Assembly (NCBI GenBank): GCA_947179155.2
Contig: OX359267.1
Coordinates: 37,692,998-37,756,997, forward strand
Length of the DNA: 64,000 bases
DNA from: Hedera helix
Taxonomy: Eukaryota; Streptophyta; Magnoliopsida; Apiales; Araliaceae
Reading direction: 5' to 3'
The translations under genes and the position numbers were made by a program. The stretch's first letter is position 1. The number at the start of each line of letters is the position of its first letter. The notes under the pieces were generated by a model that was not told where the DNA came from, did not search any database, and worked only from the letters and a program-made list of their open reading frames with translations. Shown in pieces: positions 45,817-57,532 of the stretch.

Positions 45817-48800
45817 AAAGTATTGCTGAAGGAGGAAGCGACGCGTTAACCAAGTACAACCAGGAGAGAAATAAGAAGAAAAATGAAGGGGGAAGCAAGA
45901 ACAGCAACAGTGGAGGCAATAATAATAGTAACAAGCGTAAATAGGACAACAACAATGACAAGAGCTCAGGGAATCAGCAAGGAAATACCCAGAAGAAGAA
46001 GACGTGTAATATTTATGGGAAGAACCACTTCGGGGAGTGCAGGAAAGGGAAGAATACATGCTATAACTACGGTCAGGTGGGACATATTTCTCCAAATTGT
46101 CCCCTCCCAAAGAAAGTGAGATGTTTTTCTTGCGGAGCATCTGACCACATGATAAAAGATTGCCCTAAAAAGAAGAATGACGGGGGTAGCGGCTACAAGG
46201 GCAATAACAGCAAATTGGTTATCGGGGGACCAGTAGCACAGAACAAGCCGACAGCCCGGACATTCAATATGACGGTGCAAGATGCCGTGGGGTCAAAAGA
46301 CGTGGTGTTAGGTATTATTCCGATCAATAATATAAATGCATATGTATTGTTTGATTCGGGTGCTACCTGTTCATTTGTGTCTGATGATTTCGCTAGACGG
46401 TTAGAATTGCCTAAAGACAAACTAGAAAACTCAATGAACATAGAAGTTGCTAATAAAGAAGTAATTCCGGTAGAGTACATACATAGAAATTGTTGTGCTG
46501 AAATCAGGGGTCAGAAGTTAAATGTGAATCTAATTCCAATACGTCTGGGGGAATTCGATGTAATACTTGGGATGGATTGGTTGTTTAACCACGGGGCGAT
46601 AATTGATTGTCAAAAAAAGTGCATACACCTTAAGACACCAAATAAGTCTAAGGTCGTATTTTATTACAGCAAATCGTCAAGACAGTCTTCTTGTCTGACG
46701 ATGATGCAAGCCAAGAAATTATTGAAGAAAGGTTGTGTAGGGTATTTGGCTCATGTGGTTGATACACAAGTGGTGAGTCCCGAGATGGAGCAAATACCAG
46801 TAGTTAGGGAGTTTATGGATGTTTTTCCAGATGTACTGCCAGGCTTACCGCCGGACAGAGAAATAGAATTTGCGATTGATTTAGTACCGGGGACAGCGCC
46901 GATATCAAAGGCACCGTATAGAATGGCTCCTGTAGAAATGAAAGAGTTGATGGTGCAATTGCAGGAGTTGTTAGATAATAAGTACATTCAGCCAAGTGTT
47001 TCTCCATGGGGAGCACCAGTGCTGTTTGTAAAGAAGAATGATGGATCGATGAGACTGTGTAAGGATTATAGGGAGCTGAATAAAGTAACAATTAAGAATA
47101 AGTACCCGTTACCACGAATTGACGATCTTTTCGATCAATTGAAAGGGGCGAATAACTTTTCAAAGATTGACTTAAGGACTGGTTATCATCAGTTGAAAGT
47201 CAGGAAGGAGGATGTACCCAAGACGACATTCAGAACTCGATATGGGCATTATGAGTTTCTGGTGATGTCGTTTGGACTAACGAATGTGCCAGCCGCATTT
47301 ATGGACATGATGAACAGAATATTCAAGCAATACTTGGATAAATTTGTAGTCATGTTCATTGACGATATTTTGGTGTATTCCAAAACGGAGGAAGAGCATG
47401 CTGAACACCTAAGATTGATGTTGGAGATTTTACGGAAGGAGCGGTTGTACGCTAAGTTTTCAAAGTGTGAATTTTGGTTGGAAAGAGTTCAATTTTTAGA
47501 TCATGTTATTGACAAGGAGGGAGTTTCGGTTGATCCGGCGAAGGTTGAATCGGTTATGAATTGGGAACAACCAAGGACGCCGACAGAAGTAAGAAGTTTC
47601 TTAGGGTTAGCGGGTTACTATCGGAGATTCATTCAAGACTTCTCAAAGATAGCAACACCGTTAACCAACTTAACAAGAAAGACGATAAAATACGTGTGGA
47701 CGGAGAAGTGTGAGGAAAGTTTTCAGGAGTTAAAGAAAAGACTTAGTGAAGCACCTGTATTGACCTTACCAGACGATACAGGAGGTTTTACGGTCTACAG
47801 TGATGCATCGCACAAGGGGCTTGGTTGTGTGCTTATGCAAAATGGCAAAGTCGTTGCGTATGCGTCCAGACAATTAAAAGATTATGAGAAGGGATATCCT
47901 ACCCACGACTTGGAATTGGCAGCGGTAGTGTTTACCCTTAAAATTTGGAGGCATTATTTGTATAGAGAGAAATGTGAGATATTCACAGACCATAAGAGTC
48001 TAAATTATATCTTCACACAGAAGGAGTTGAATATGAAGCAACGGAGATGGTTGGAATTGATCAAAGATTATGATTGTGAAATTATATATCATCCCGGCAA
48101 GGCCAACGTAGTAGCGGATGCTCTGAGTAGAAAGAGCAGGGAGAAATTGTTCATATTGACAGATCAAGAACAATTGGTTTAAGAGATGGCTCGAATGGAG
48201 TTGGAGGTGAGAAATCCAAATGAGTCAATAGAAGTAGAGGCGAGCCCAACCTTGTTAGATAGGGTGAAAGAGGCTCAAGACAAAGATGAGGAATGTGACA
48301 GAATCCGAAAGAGGATGACCGATGGAGAAGAGGTCAAGTTTAAAATTGATAGCATGGGATTGCTGAGATTTGAAAATCGTGTTTGGGTACCGCTAATGCC
48401 TGAATTACGAGAGGAAATTTTGCAAGAGGCCCACAATACGAGATACTCGATACATCCGGGGAGTACGAAGATGTATCAAGATCTATGTCAGCATTTTTGG
48501 TGGCCGAATTTAAAGAGGGAGGTTGCAGAATGTGTCAGCCGATGCCTAACTTGTCAAAAGGTAAAGGCCGAACATCAGAGACCAAGTGGATTGTTACAGC
48601 CGTTAGAAATTCCTGAGTGGAAATGGGAGCATATCACAATGGATTTTGTGGTAAGACTTCCAGCAACACAGAAGGGATATGACGCAATTTGGGTGATTGT
48701 GGATCGATTAACAAAGTCAGCGCATTTTTTGCCGATCAAGATTAGGTTCAGTTTGGATCAGTTGGCCAAATTGTACATCAAAGAGATAGTTTCAAGACAT

Positions 48801-49679
48801 GGGGTGCCGGTATCGATTGTGTCAGACAGAGATCCGCGCTTCACGTCAAAATTTTGGAGAAGTCTTCAGGAGAGATTGGGGACACAGTTGAGAATGAGTA
48901 CAGCGTATCATCCGCAGACCGATGGGCAAAGTGAGAGAACAATTCAGACATTGGAAGATATGCTCAGGGCCTGCGTGATGGATTTCAAGGGCAGTTGGGA
49001 AATCCATCTACCACTAGTTGAGTTTGCATACAACAACAGTTATCATGCGAGCATAGGTATGCCGCCTTACAAAGCTTTATATGGCAGAAAATGCAGAACA
49101 CCTCTATGTTGGGATGAGGTAGGAGAACGCCGACTGTTGGGGCCAGAATTGGTTCAACAGACGGTAGAAATTATCAAGGTAATAAGAGCTCGACTATTAG
49201 CAGCTCAAGACCGTCAAAAGAAATACGCCGATTTACATCGACAGAAATGAGACTTCGAAGTGGGAAGTTTTGTGTTCATGAAGGTATCTCCCTGGAAAAG
49301 GAAGATCAGATTTGGAAAGAAGGGGAAACTGAGTCCAAGGTTCATAGGACCGTTCGAAATATTGAGGAAAGTGGGTGAAGTAGCATACGAGGTAGCTTTA
49401 CCTCCTGAATTGGAACATATTCACAATGTGTTTCACGTGTCAGTATTGCGGCCATACAAACCAGACTACAAGCACGTTATCTCCTATGAACCAATTCAAG
49501 TCGGGAAGGACTTATCATATGAAGAAGTTCCTGTTCAGATACTCGATAGGAAGGAACAAAAACTGAGAAATAAGATAATTCATTCTGTCAAAGTACTTTG
49601 GAGGAATCACGTCATTGAAGAAGCTAAGTGGGAATTAGAGGAGGAAATGAGGGCAAATTACCCGTTTTTATTTGAGTAA
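45817..49679 (+). pseudogene. Gag(partial)-Pol of the Tekay/Del-type element, three stops
   Basis: Domains in order: three knuckles (the first two have Tyr in place of a Cys, CNIYG and CYNYG; the third, CFSCGASDHMIKDC, is intact), protease (LFDSGATCSFV), RT (MFIDDILVY), RNase H (YSDASHKGLG, DALSRK), integrase with HHCC (CLTCQKVK) and D,D,E motifs (TMDFV, SDRDPRF, SERTIQTLED), GPY and chromodomain. Stops in the single frame are TAG 45942-45944, TAA 48180-48182 and TGA 49248-49250, with no frameshift. The two Cys-to-Tyr changes are G-to-A and the stops are compatible with C-to-T, fitting decay of methylated DNA. Confidence 0.85.
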
Positions 49680-51289
49680 CCTTATTTTACAATTCCGAGG
49701 ACGGATTTTTTACAAGGAGGGGAGAATGTAATGTCCTAGAATTTCCACGTCTTTATTAATTAAATTATTAATTTAATTTCCAACGAATTAGTTTTACTAG
49801 ATTATTTAAATCTTTTATGTGATTAATTAATTATGTGATTAAATAATTATGTAATTAATTACTAGAATTAATTAAAGGGGGTTACTAATATGTTATTAAA
49901 TTAGTAAACAAACCCTAAAGTTTTAATATCAAAATAATTGATAAGTTTCCTATTAATTAAATATTTAATTAAATTGAATATAATGAGTTAATTAAATATA
50001 ATAAATTAATTAATATGATTATTAATTAATGTAAATAATGTGAAATATTAATAATAATATTTATTAGTCCATTTAGTAATTTAATACTTATGGGTTAGAA
50101 TATTTAATTATTTATTCAATCTAATTATTTATTTAATTATGGATTTAATAATTAATGTGTAAATTATTAAATTAGCCCAACATGGGTCAATTAGTAGCCC
50201 AAGTGGAGAATAATAAAATTTGACAAATTATTAGCCCAAACAATTTAATAGAAGCCCAATTGGTATTTTAAATTAAAGCCCAATGATTGGCCCACTTGAA
50301 AAATACTTAATTAAACTATTTATTTATTAAAGTAAGCAAAATGACTATCATTTTGGGACAATAAGAAGAGCTATCAGCCGAATCATGCTAGGAGAGGAGA
50401 GAGAAAATTAATATTTTGTTTGTATTTTTGATTTTTCATTTATTTAATAAAGAGTTGCTTGTTTTATTTTTTTGTAGTACATGAAACCATGCCTCTTTTC
50501 ACCAACTAAGTCATTGCTAGCTTTCTTGTGTAAGTATCCATATAGGTGCATGATGGTCTAGATTATTAGATACATTATGTGTATCTATTAATTTTTCAAG
50601 TATACTTGAAATGGTAGATACACTTCATTTTATTTTTCAAGCAAAAGAGAGCTAGAGAGAGTTGAGAGATCAAGCAAAAGCTTTAAGTGAGAGCATAATA
50701 TTTGAGAGATCAAGGAAGAAGAAGAAATCCTAAGTTAGTTCATGTCATCCTCATTCACAACATATTTTGGAAAGAAGAGGAGAATAACTATCAAAACAAG
50801 GTAGTTATTTTTTTAAACCCTAATCTTGTTTTTCTTTCAAGTTATGGTATAAATATTAGTGTAATAATTTTTATGGTTAATATCATGCTATGTATGTTTA
50901 TATAGTTGATCATGTGTTTAACTTATGTTTTATGAGTTTTAATGAATGAAAAACATGTATTTGGTGGTGTGAAAATAAATCTCAAAATAATGATTAAAGA
51001 TAATTTTTGATAATATTTAGATTTAATGTTCTAATATTATAGAACATTAAATCATGAGAAAAACAAAGTTTGAATCACTCAAAATGGAGTTATATACAAA
51101 AAGTTATGATTTATGGTAGTTTATGTGATGTAAAATTTTTATAAAAAAATAATGATATTAAATCATGAAAAATTAATTTTTCATGTTATAAATTAATATA
51201 AGGTGATTGGTAATTTTTTTGAATTTTTATTGAGGATTTAAAGCTTACTTGATGGTATATTTTTATTTAAAATGGGTATTGCCGGAACA

Positions 51290-51580
51290 CTGTTCACATT
51301 CTGCGAAAAAAAAAAATTTAAGGGTTTCCGCGCAATGCGCGCAGCCACTGTTCACCAAAAACGCGGAGCCAAACGACGTCGTTTGGCATAAAAAAAAAAA
51401 TTACTCTCCGCATTCGCGCGGAAGCCAGCAGACGGGACTTCAAAACGGCACCGTTTTGGGGCTGTTCATTTTATTACGCGCGCCATGCGCGGAAGAAAAT
51501 TTCGGGGAAATTACAAGTTTGCCCCTCCGTGTTTTTTTCGGCGAAATGACCATTTTGCCCTCGGATCAGTTTTCAACTTA
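51290..51580 (+). promoter_or_regulatory. GC-rich palindrome island inside the long LTR
   Basis: An otherwise AT-rich LTR has here a 290-bp GC-rich patch with GCCAAACGACGTCGTTTGGC (perfect 20-bp palindrome around ACGT), AAAACGGCACCGTTTTG, CGCGCAATGCGCG and GCGCGCCATGCGCG. ACGT-centred palindromes are typical bZIP binding cores; function here is inference. The 110-codon frame over it is not a gene. Confidence 0.6.
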
Positions 51581-51599
51581 ATTACAGAAATGCCATTCA

Positions 51600-52400
51600 G
51601 GTTAATTTTAATTAATTTAAATATTTGAAAATTAATTTAAAATTATAACAAAAATAATAATAATACAAAAATAATATTGGGGAGGATATTTTTCATTAAG
51701 TTTAATATTTAAATATTTTAAATATTAATCTAGTTAGCTAAATCATGGTTAAGTTAAATAAATTTATTATTTATTTATTATTTTAAATGTTAATAATAAA
51801 TAAAGGTGATAAATTAGCAATTATTATTTAATTCCTATTAAATAATAATTAAAGAGAGATAAATTTATAAATTAATTATTTATTATTTAAATATTATTAA
51901 ATAATAAATAAGGATAATTAAGTAATTAATTATTATTTAATTAACATTAAATAACGATTAATGGAAATTAAGTTATTAGATTAATAATTTATTATTTAAT
52001 TTAAATAATAAATAAGAATGATTTGATTATTATTTAACCTTAAATAATAATTAAAATTAATTAAATAATTAATTATTATTTAATTGACATTAAATAATAA
52101 TTAAAGAGGATTAAGATTAGTAAACTATTATTTAATTTCCTTAAATTAAATAATAAGTAAGGTTAATTACTTAGTTAATTTTTGGTTGATTAATATTAAA
52201 TTAAAGAAGGTTAAAATTAAGTCAATAATTATTTATTATTTAATTATATTAAATAATAAGTAAGTACAATTAGTTATTATTTATTTTAAATAATAGCTAG
52301 AGTTAATTAATTAATTCCTATTTAACCAAGATTAAATAGTAATTAAATAGAGATTGAGTTAATAAAATAAATAAAATTTTATTATGCTTTAATTAAACAA
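51600..52400. repeat. Degenerate AT-only repeat field
   Basis: About 800 bp built of TTAATTATTATTTAATT-like words and their complements (ATTAAATAATAATTAA), giving many overlapping inverted repeats. Confidence 0.75.
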
Positions 52401-53273
52401 TTGTAATAAGTTGTTTAAGGGTTTAATAAGTGTCCAACACTTAAGAAAAATATTTCTAACTTATTAAATTATTAACCTAATATGATTGAGGGTCTATAAG
52501 GTTAATAATATTGTTTTGACTAATGTAATTTATGTGTTAGTACTTATGTGATAAATAAGTTCATTAGTGAGCGTATAGTTATGCAAATACGCCGTACTAA
52601 TTATTAGACCAACTTTATTAATGTTAGGTCTTTCAAAACAAGTTAGTTAAAGCTAGACATTCATTGTAGCTGAGCAGACAGGTAAGTTCTCTAACCCTAC
52701 TCATTTATTATTGAACAAGTTTCTATACTTGTATTTATTGTCAAAGCTTGAAGTGGTTTAATTATTTAAAATTATCCCACATCCATATTGTTTATAAAAT
52801 CGCACTTAGTGCACTTGAAACTTATTAGTTCTTGATTCATGAACTGTATTAAAAATGTCAAAAGCTAATAGTTCAGCTAGACATTACGTTTATAAATTCA
52901 ATACTTGAATACTTTTAAAAGCTTATCCAAACCATTGTTGAGTGCGGATTTCTTATATTAAGTCTGAGAATTGAACAACCCTAAATTAGGGAATTTTGTG
53001 TTGGGAAACAGACTTTGGGCGCCAGTGACTAAATGTAATGCATATACAGTGGGTTGAATAGGCTGATCCCCTTGAAAACCAAACAACTCAAAGGGTCAGA
53101 GGAAACTCTATTATACCCTCGTTAGTTCAGGGTCCTTAGTGACCACTCAGCATTTTAAGATTCAAATATTCTGTTTATTAGAATTTGAATCCTGTTTCAT
53201 TCACAATTGTTATATCTATTGTTGCTCCTTTTACGAACAATTTATTTCACTATATATATTAAGTGTATCAAAT

Positions 53274-53350
53274 GATACTTGTAGGATTCGAAACCTTACT
53301 CCATTTGCAAACTAAATAACGAGTATTACCACTACACCAAAGCCCAGATC
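53274..53350 (-). mobile_element. tRNA-derived SINE-like fragment
   Basis: On the minus strand, box A TGGTGTAGTGG (53339-53329) and box B GGTTTCGAATCC (53295-53284) are spaced about 35 bp apart, both close to the pol III consensus. The region around them does not fold as an intact tRNA by eye. No poly(A) tail or TSD was found. Confidence 0.45.
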
Positions 53351-53419
53351 ATGGTTATAATTTTAAAAAAATATATAAAATGAAACATATGTGAGTTGAC
53401 TTACTAAACAAAATTAGTT

Positions 53420-53931
53420 TCACATAAGATTTGGTGATTGCAATGGCAGTCACAAATACTCTATAATGATGGAAAAATTAGTCATCACTGAGAGCCATCA
53501 TGTATTTTATTGTTTTGTGATTGCTTGAAAACTCCATCACAAAATACCTTCTTTTTGTAATTGCAAATAAACTTCGTCACAAAAATTTATCTTTTTTAAT
53601 GATTGTCATGGCCGTCATAAAATATTGTTTTGATTATTTCTTTCATTAAAATATTGGTAATGGCTTAAATGCAATCACGAAAAGGGTATATCAATAAGTG
53701 ATGGCTTAATGCGTCACAAAAAGAAATTTTATTTTGCGTGGAAATTTTAGTGATTAACATGACCATCACAATTATAATATATTGATGGCAAAATTAGCCA
53801 TCACTAAGAGCCATCATATATACTATTATTTTATGATTGCTCAAAAAGTCCATCACAAATTACTATATTTTGTGATTGTTTTTAAAAACTGTCACAAAAT
53901 TCCGTCACGTATTCTTATTTTTCTAGTAGTG
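53420..53931. mobile_element. CACTA transposon end with subterminal repeats
   Basis: It ends TTTTTCTAGTAGTG (53918-53931), the complement of the CACTACTAGAAAAA terminus typical of plant CACTA elements. Inside, two related blocks (about 53440-53570 and 53750-53880) repeat GTGATTG...CATCACAAA and AGCCATCA words, as in CACTA subterminal regions. The left terminus was not identified; no transposase. Confidence 0.6.
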
Positions 53932-54319
53932 ATTCATGATATATTAAATTTCTATGATTGTTCTAAACTTGCTGAGCAAACTAGTTGCTCATTCTTGCTA
54001 TATCATGAACCATTTTTCAGATAGACCCGATTGCTCCAAGAAGGATAAGGGAAAAGGAAAGACCAAAGCTTAAGTAGCTTATGCATGCTAATCAGATATT
54101 TAAATATGTGTTTACTATTGATAAACCTTTTGTAATTCCTTATGATAGGAACTGTTTTATGTTAAGGTTGATAGACCCTGGTATTGTAACCTTTTGAAGG
54201 GAACCAATATGTATTATTCCGCGATATTTAAATGCAATGTATGTATTTAATTGTTAGTAATGTGTTGAATAGTGAGAACCAAACTCAAGGTTATAGAACC
54301 CGAATTTGGGGTCGTCACA

Positions 54320-54556
<237 letters not shown>

Positions 54557-54761
54557 GTGTAGTGGTGAATTTGATTTGGGTGGAAAATGTGAGTGGATAG
54601 ATTTTTGAAAAAAATATGTTGAATTGGGAGAGAAAATGAGAGATAGATTAGTGACCGTTGGATGTTGAAGCCCCAAATAATTTTAGACTGTTGGATGTTG
54701 AAGTCTAAATTGATTTGAGGTCGTTGGATATTGAAACATTGAGATTTGAGCCGCTCTGTTT

Positions 54762-54790
<29 letters not shown>
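54557..54790. other. Unassigned segment with GTTGGAT(G/A)TTGAA repeats
   Basis: Three spaced words of the form GTTGGATGTTGAAG lie at about 54658, 54692 and 54724. It lies between the microsatellite and the right hAT-like subterminal region and may be the other end of the Helitron-like insertion. An (AT)n run follows at 54766-54792. Confidence 0.35.
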
Positions 54791-54792
<2 letters not shown>

Positions 54793-55053
54793 AGTTATTC
54801 GAATACGAATTCTGGACACGGATCTGAATTCAGATATCAAATTTCGGATATCCACTATCCGCCGAATATATTTACGGACGGATGTTAAACGAATACGAAT
54901 ACACCTATATCCGTATTCGTATTCGTTTATTTGCGGATACCTTTAAACCGAATACGGATATATCTGGTTTTTTTCGAATGCGAATAATATCCGGGTTTTT
55001 TCGAATACGAATACGGACGAATACGAATTTTCCGATTACCATTTACAGCCCTA
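54793..55053. repeat. Right hAT-like subterminal and terminal repeats
   Basis: Many CGAATACGAATACG, ATATCCGTATTCG and GCGGATA words, ending ATTTACAGCCCTA before CCAATAGG. Confidence 0.7.
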
Positions 55054-55126
55054 CCAATAGGATATAGAAAGTAGTTTGGTAAAGTGGAATTCAGATGTCT
55101 ATCTTCCCGAAATAGATATGGTTCCT

Positions 55127-55440
55127 GTTAGAATATAAGAACGAAATAGAACACAATCACAGATAATATTAGACGAAAAATAGAAAAGTAAGAACACGTG
55201 ATATACCTAAGTTCACCACTTTGGCTAGTCCTGTTTGTCTGATGTATTTATTAAATACTTCACACGCTTTACAATAATTCACACACAAAACAGTTGTTTT
55301 ATTAGTAACTAGAAAACCCTAGTAGTTATAAAGCCCAATACATTAGTAAATCAAAAACTAAACTATTAATAAATCCCTAAACCCAATTACACTTTAGCGT
55401 TTGGCTTTTAAGGGGCGCTGCCCGTTTGCAACCCCCGCCA
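55127..55440 (-). mobile_element. Possible Ty1/copia LTR fragment
   Basis: On the minus strand it reads GGTGAACTTAGGTATATCACG and ends TTCTAACA, typical of the R-U5 part of a copia LTR. The other end and any TSD were not found. Confidence 0.3.
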
Positions 55441-55980
55441 GCTCACCGGCGAGCTAAGCAGCCGCTCACTAACCAGAGAATGAGAGCCCCAACTATCTTG
55501 TCATAATAGCCATTAGTCGAACCCACAGAATTATGAGTCAATCCCAACAGTTTCTTCCAACCCTTTCCCACCCATACATACGCGGACAAAAGTAAGAAAT
55601 TTGTTGTCAAACAATTTTCATATCTGATCGAAAAAGACATGGGACTAGACAGAAACAAAAAGACCTATATAAACATATACTACCGAGCTTACGATACTCA
55701 TGTAGGAGGTTAAATTTTGTTTAATTGGTTGTTTTGATATTTAAAAAAAAAAATTGATTGCATTTGACTAGTTTCATATCGTTGACGCAGCTATTTTCAA
55801 GAATTCTCTTAACAATAATTAATTCGAGTTATATAATTTGAATTTTATATACTCTATATTTTAATTATCGCGCGTGACCTACGCTATGGCTTCATTTGAA
55901 TGACGGGAAAGAAAACTACGAAAATTAATTAATTATTTTTTATACATGTGTTCGGGTGTCATGGAAAATGACAAGTCTGC

Positions 55981-56113
55981 ATACACAATATTCAAATACA
56001 ATATCAAACACTACATTCATCTTAACTATTAAAAAATAAGACATGACACAGATTTTAATACCATGTTCTATTTTTTAATGGTTAAGATGAATATAGTATT
56101 TGGATATTATGTA
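55981..56113. mobile_element. Foldback MITE
   Basis: The left arm (55981-56040) and right arm (56066-56113) are near-complementary over about 48 bp: ACATTCATCTTAACTATTAA pairs with TTAATGGTTAAGATGAATAT, and the outer ATATTCAAATAC pairs with GTATTTGGATAT. Only about 25 bp lie between the arms. Confidence 0.7.
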
Positions 56114-56966
56114 CTTATACTTATTCCATGAAAAAATATAGGACCTCGCCATTAACAATTTTCTTGTAAAAAAAGCTTTTTACTCAAATCCCATCCTGCA
56201 TTCTAATAAGATTTTGTGTCATGGGAAAGTTTAAGCTTATTTTCTGCAAATTATAATGTTAACCGAACACTCCCGATAAAGTAATTTTCTTTATTTTTTT
56301 CTTTACCTTCACTTTCATTTCCTTTACTCTTCCTGAAAACTGTTTTCTATTCAAAATTCTCAGCATCCAAACGTAGCCTGTGTGTGTGTGATTCAAAAAA
56401 GAAGAAAATAATAACAAAGCTACCATAAATGTTAATACAAATATTGAACATGTTAATAAAATTACTAGGAGTGATGCCATTTATTTTTTTCTTCATGTAG
56501 GATAAGGGGAAAAAATAGAATGAGTGGGAGAAAAATAGAGATAATTTTTCTTAAGCGAAATAAAATATTCGTAAGCCAAATCATATTTATCTCTAAGCTA
56601 ATTATATTTATAACATTTTTAAATGATGTCAATTAAAATGAAACCAAAAAGGTATTCTGACTTTATATTTAATTAAGAATGATTATGTATGATGTGAATA
56701 TACACGATTGCAAACAATAGATTTGATCTTATCCAAAATTTTATTGTAAAACAAAACGAACATATAATTTGTCCATAGTGGTGTTAGTCATGAGGCAAGT
56801 AGATTTCTTGATTGAGGATGAAATGGAGTCGACTGGATTTGGATGGAGAGGGAACAAACATGACTAAAAGGAGCTGTTTACATAACACTGGTGATAGTAT
56901 TGATATTACAGGTGACAAGTGATGAAGAATTGGACTATTATTGCAATTTTACGCATAATACTGAAT

Positions 56967-57052
<86 letters not shown>

Positions 57053-57375
57053 ATTCCTTTCAAAAATGGACTCAAGTGATGAACTAAGAACAGACTCAAA
57101 TAAAAAACACGCGAAAAAATAAAAAAATAGAAGGGTCAAACGTAGATTGCAAAATGGGTCAAATGAAGAATAAAATAAAATCAAATAGTCATAAGATGCA
57201 ACCAGTCTCTCTCTAACTTTTCCCCCTCTCTCTCTCAAAGTGAATCTACTGCAAATCGGAAGGTCTTTCCTATAAAGAGAACTTGTTGCAAATCGGAAGG
57301 TAAAGATTCCTACTTAATTTTGTAATTTTTGTTTGATTTGAAAGAAATCTAGGGTTTATTATTGGTGAGTTTTCC
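56114..57375. other. Intergenic DNA 3' of the second FRS gene
   Basis: No supported gene; contains the (TA)39 array at 56969-57046 and a (CT)n run at about 57207-57236. Confidence 0.5.
56969..57046. repeat. (TA)39 microsatellite
   Basis: Uninterrupted TA dinucleotides, ending in CACACA. Confidence 0.95.
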
Positions 57376-57532
57376 TCATATGGGTTGTCTGTAGAGATTA
57401 GAAATTTTGTTGTATCTTCCCCAAATTGAATTTTTTATTGTTGGTCCAGCCTTTGTGATGATCAAACCTTTGGAAGTATGACTATCATCCTCTGAACTTG
57501 AAGATGTTGCAGCTTCATTGTCGGGAGAATCT
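57376..57532 (-). CDS. Last exon of the FRS pseudogene
   Basis: The acceptor TATGTAG precedes 57532. It is in phase with the large exon (R|DSPDNEAATSSSSEDD), a serine- and acid-rich tail as in many FRS proteins, ending before TGA at 57378-57376. Confidence 0.6.

Larger units (their letters stand above)
45817..54319 (+). mobile_element. 5'-truncated Tekay/Del-type chromovirus with very long 3' LTR
   Basis: The element begins abruptly inside Gag next to Helitron-like copy 2. It continues through zinc knuckles, protease, RT, RNase H, integrase and a chromodomain, has a polypurine tract GGAGGGGAGAA (49717-49726), and then a long 3' LTR (49727-54319). The 5' LTR, PBS and most of Gag are missing. 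All pol modules lie in one frame broken by three stops. The integrase C terminus ends in a chromodomain (VLWRNH, EATWE-like AKWELEEEM), marking the Tekay/Del branch. The missing left half means it is a fossil fragment. Confidence 0.85.
49727..54319 (+). repeat. 3' LTR of the Tekay/Del-type element (about 4.6 kb, with insertions)
   Basis: The start TGTAATGTCCTAGAATTT follows the polypurine tract and the end GAATTTGGGGTCGTCACA resembles the ends of solo LTRs A and B. It contains a GC-rich palindrome island (51290-51580), a very AT-rich degenerate repeat (51600-52400), a SINE-like piece (53274-53350) and a CACTA end (to 53931). The right border is inferred from the CACA end and no TSD could be checked because the left end is lost. 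Confidence 0.65.

Noticed and set aside
45883..46280. Plus- and minus-strand frames over the chromovirus knuckle region
   Set aside because: They are other-frame shadows of the Gag-Pol frame, which carries the knuckle motifs.
51249..51581. A 110-codon plus-strand frame in the long LTR
   Set aside because: It merely crosses the GC-rich palindrome island; no family resemblance and it lies inside an LTR.
53284..53339. A functional tRNA gene
   Set aside because: A and B boxes are present, but no acceptor stem or full cloverleaf could be folded by eye; a SINE fragment fits better.
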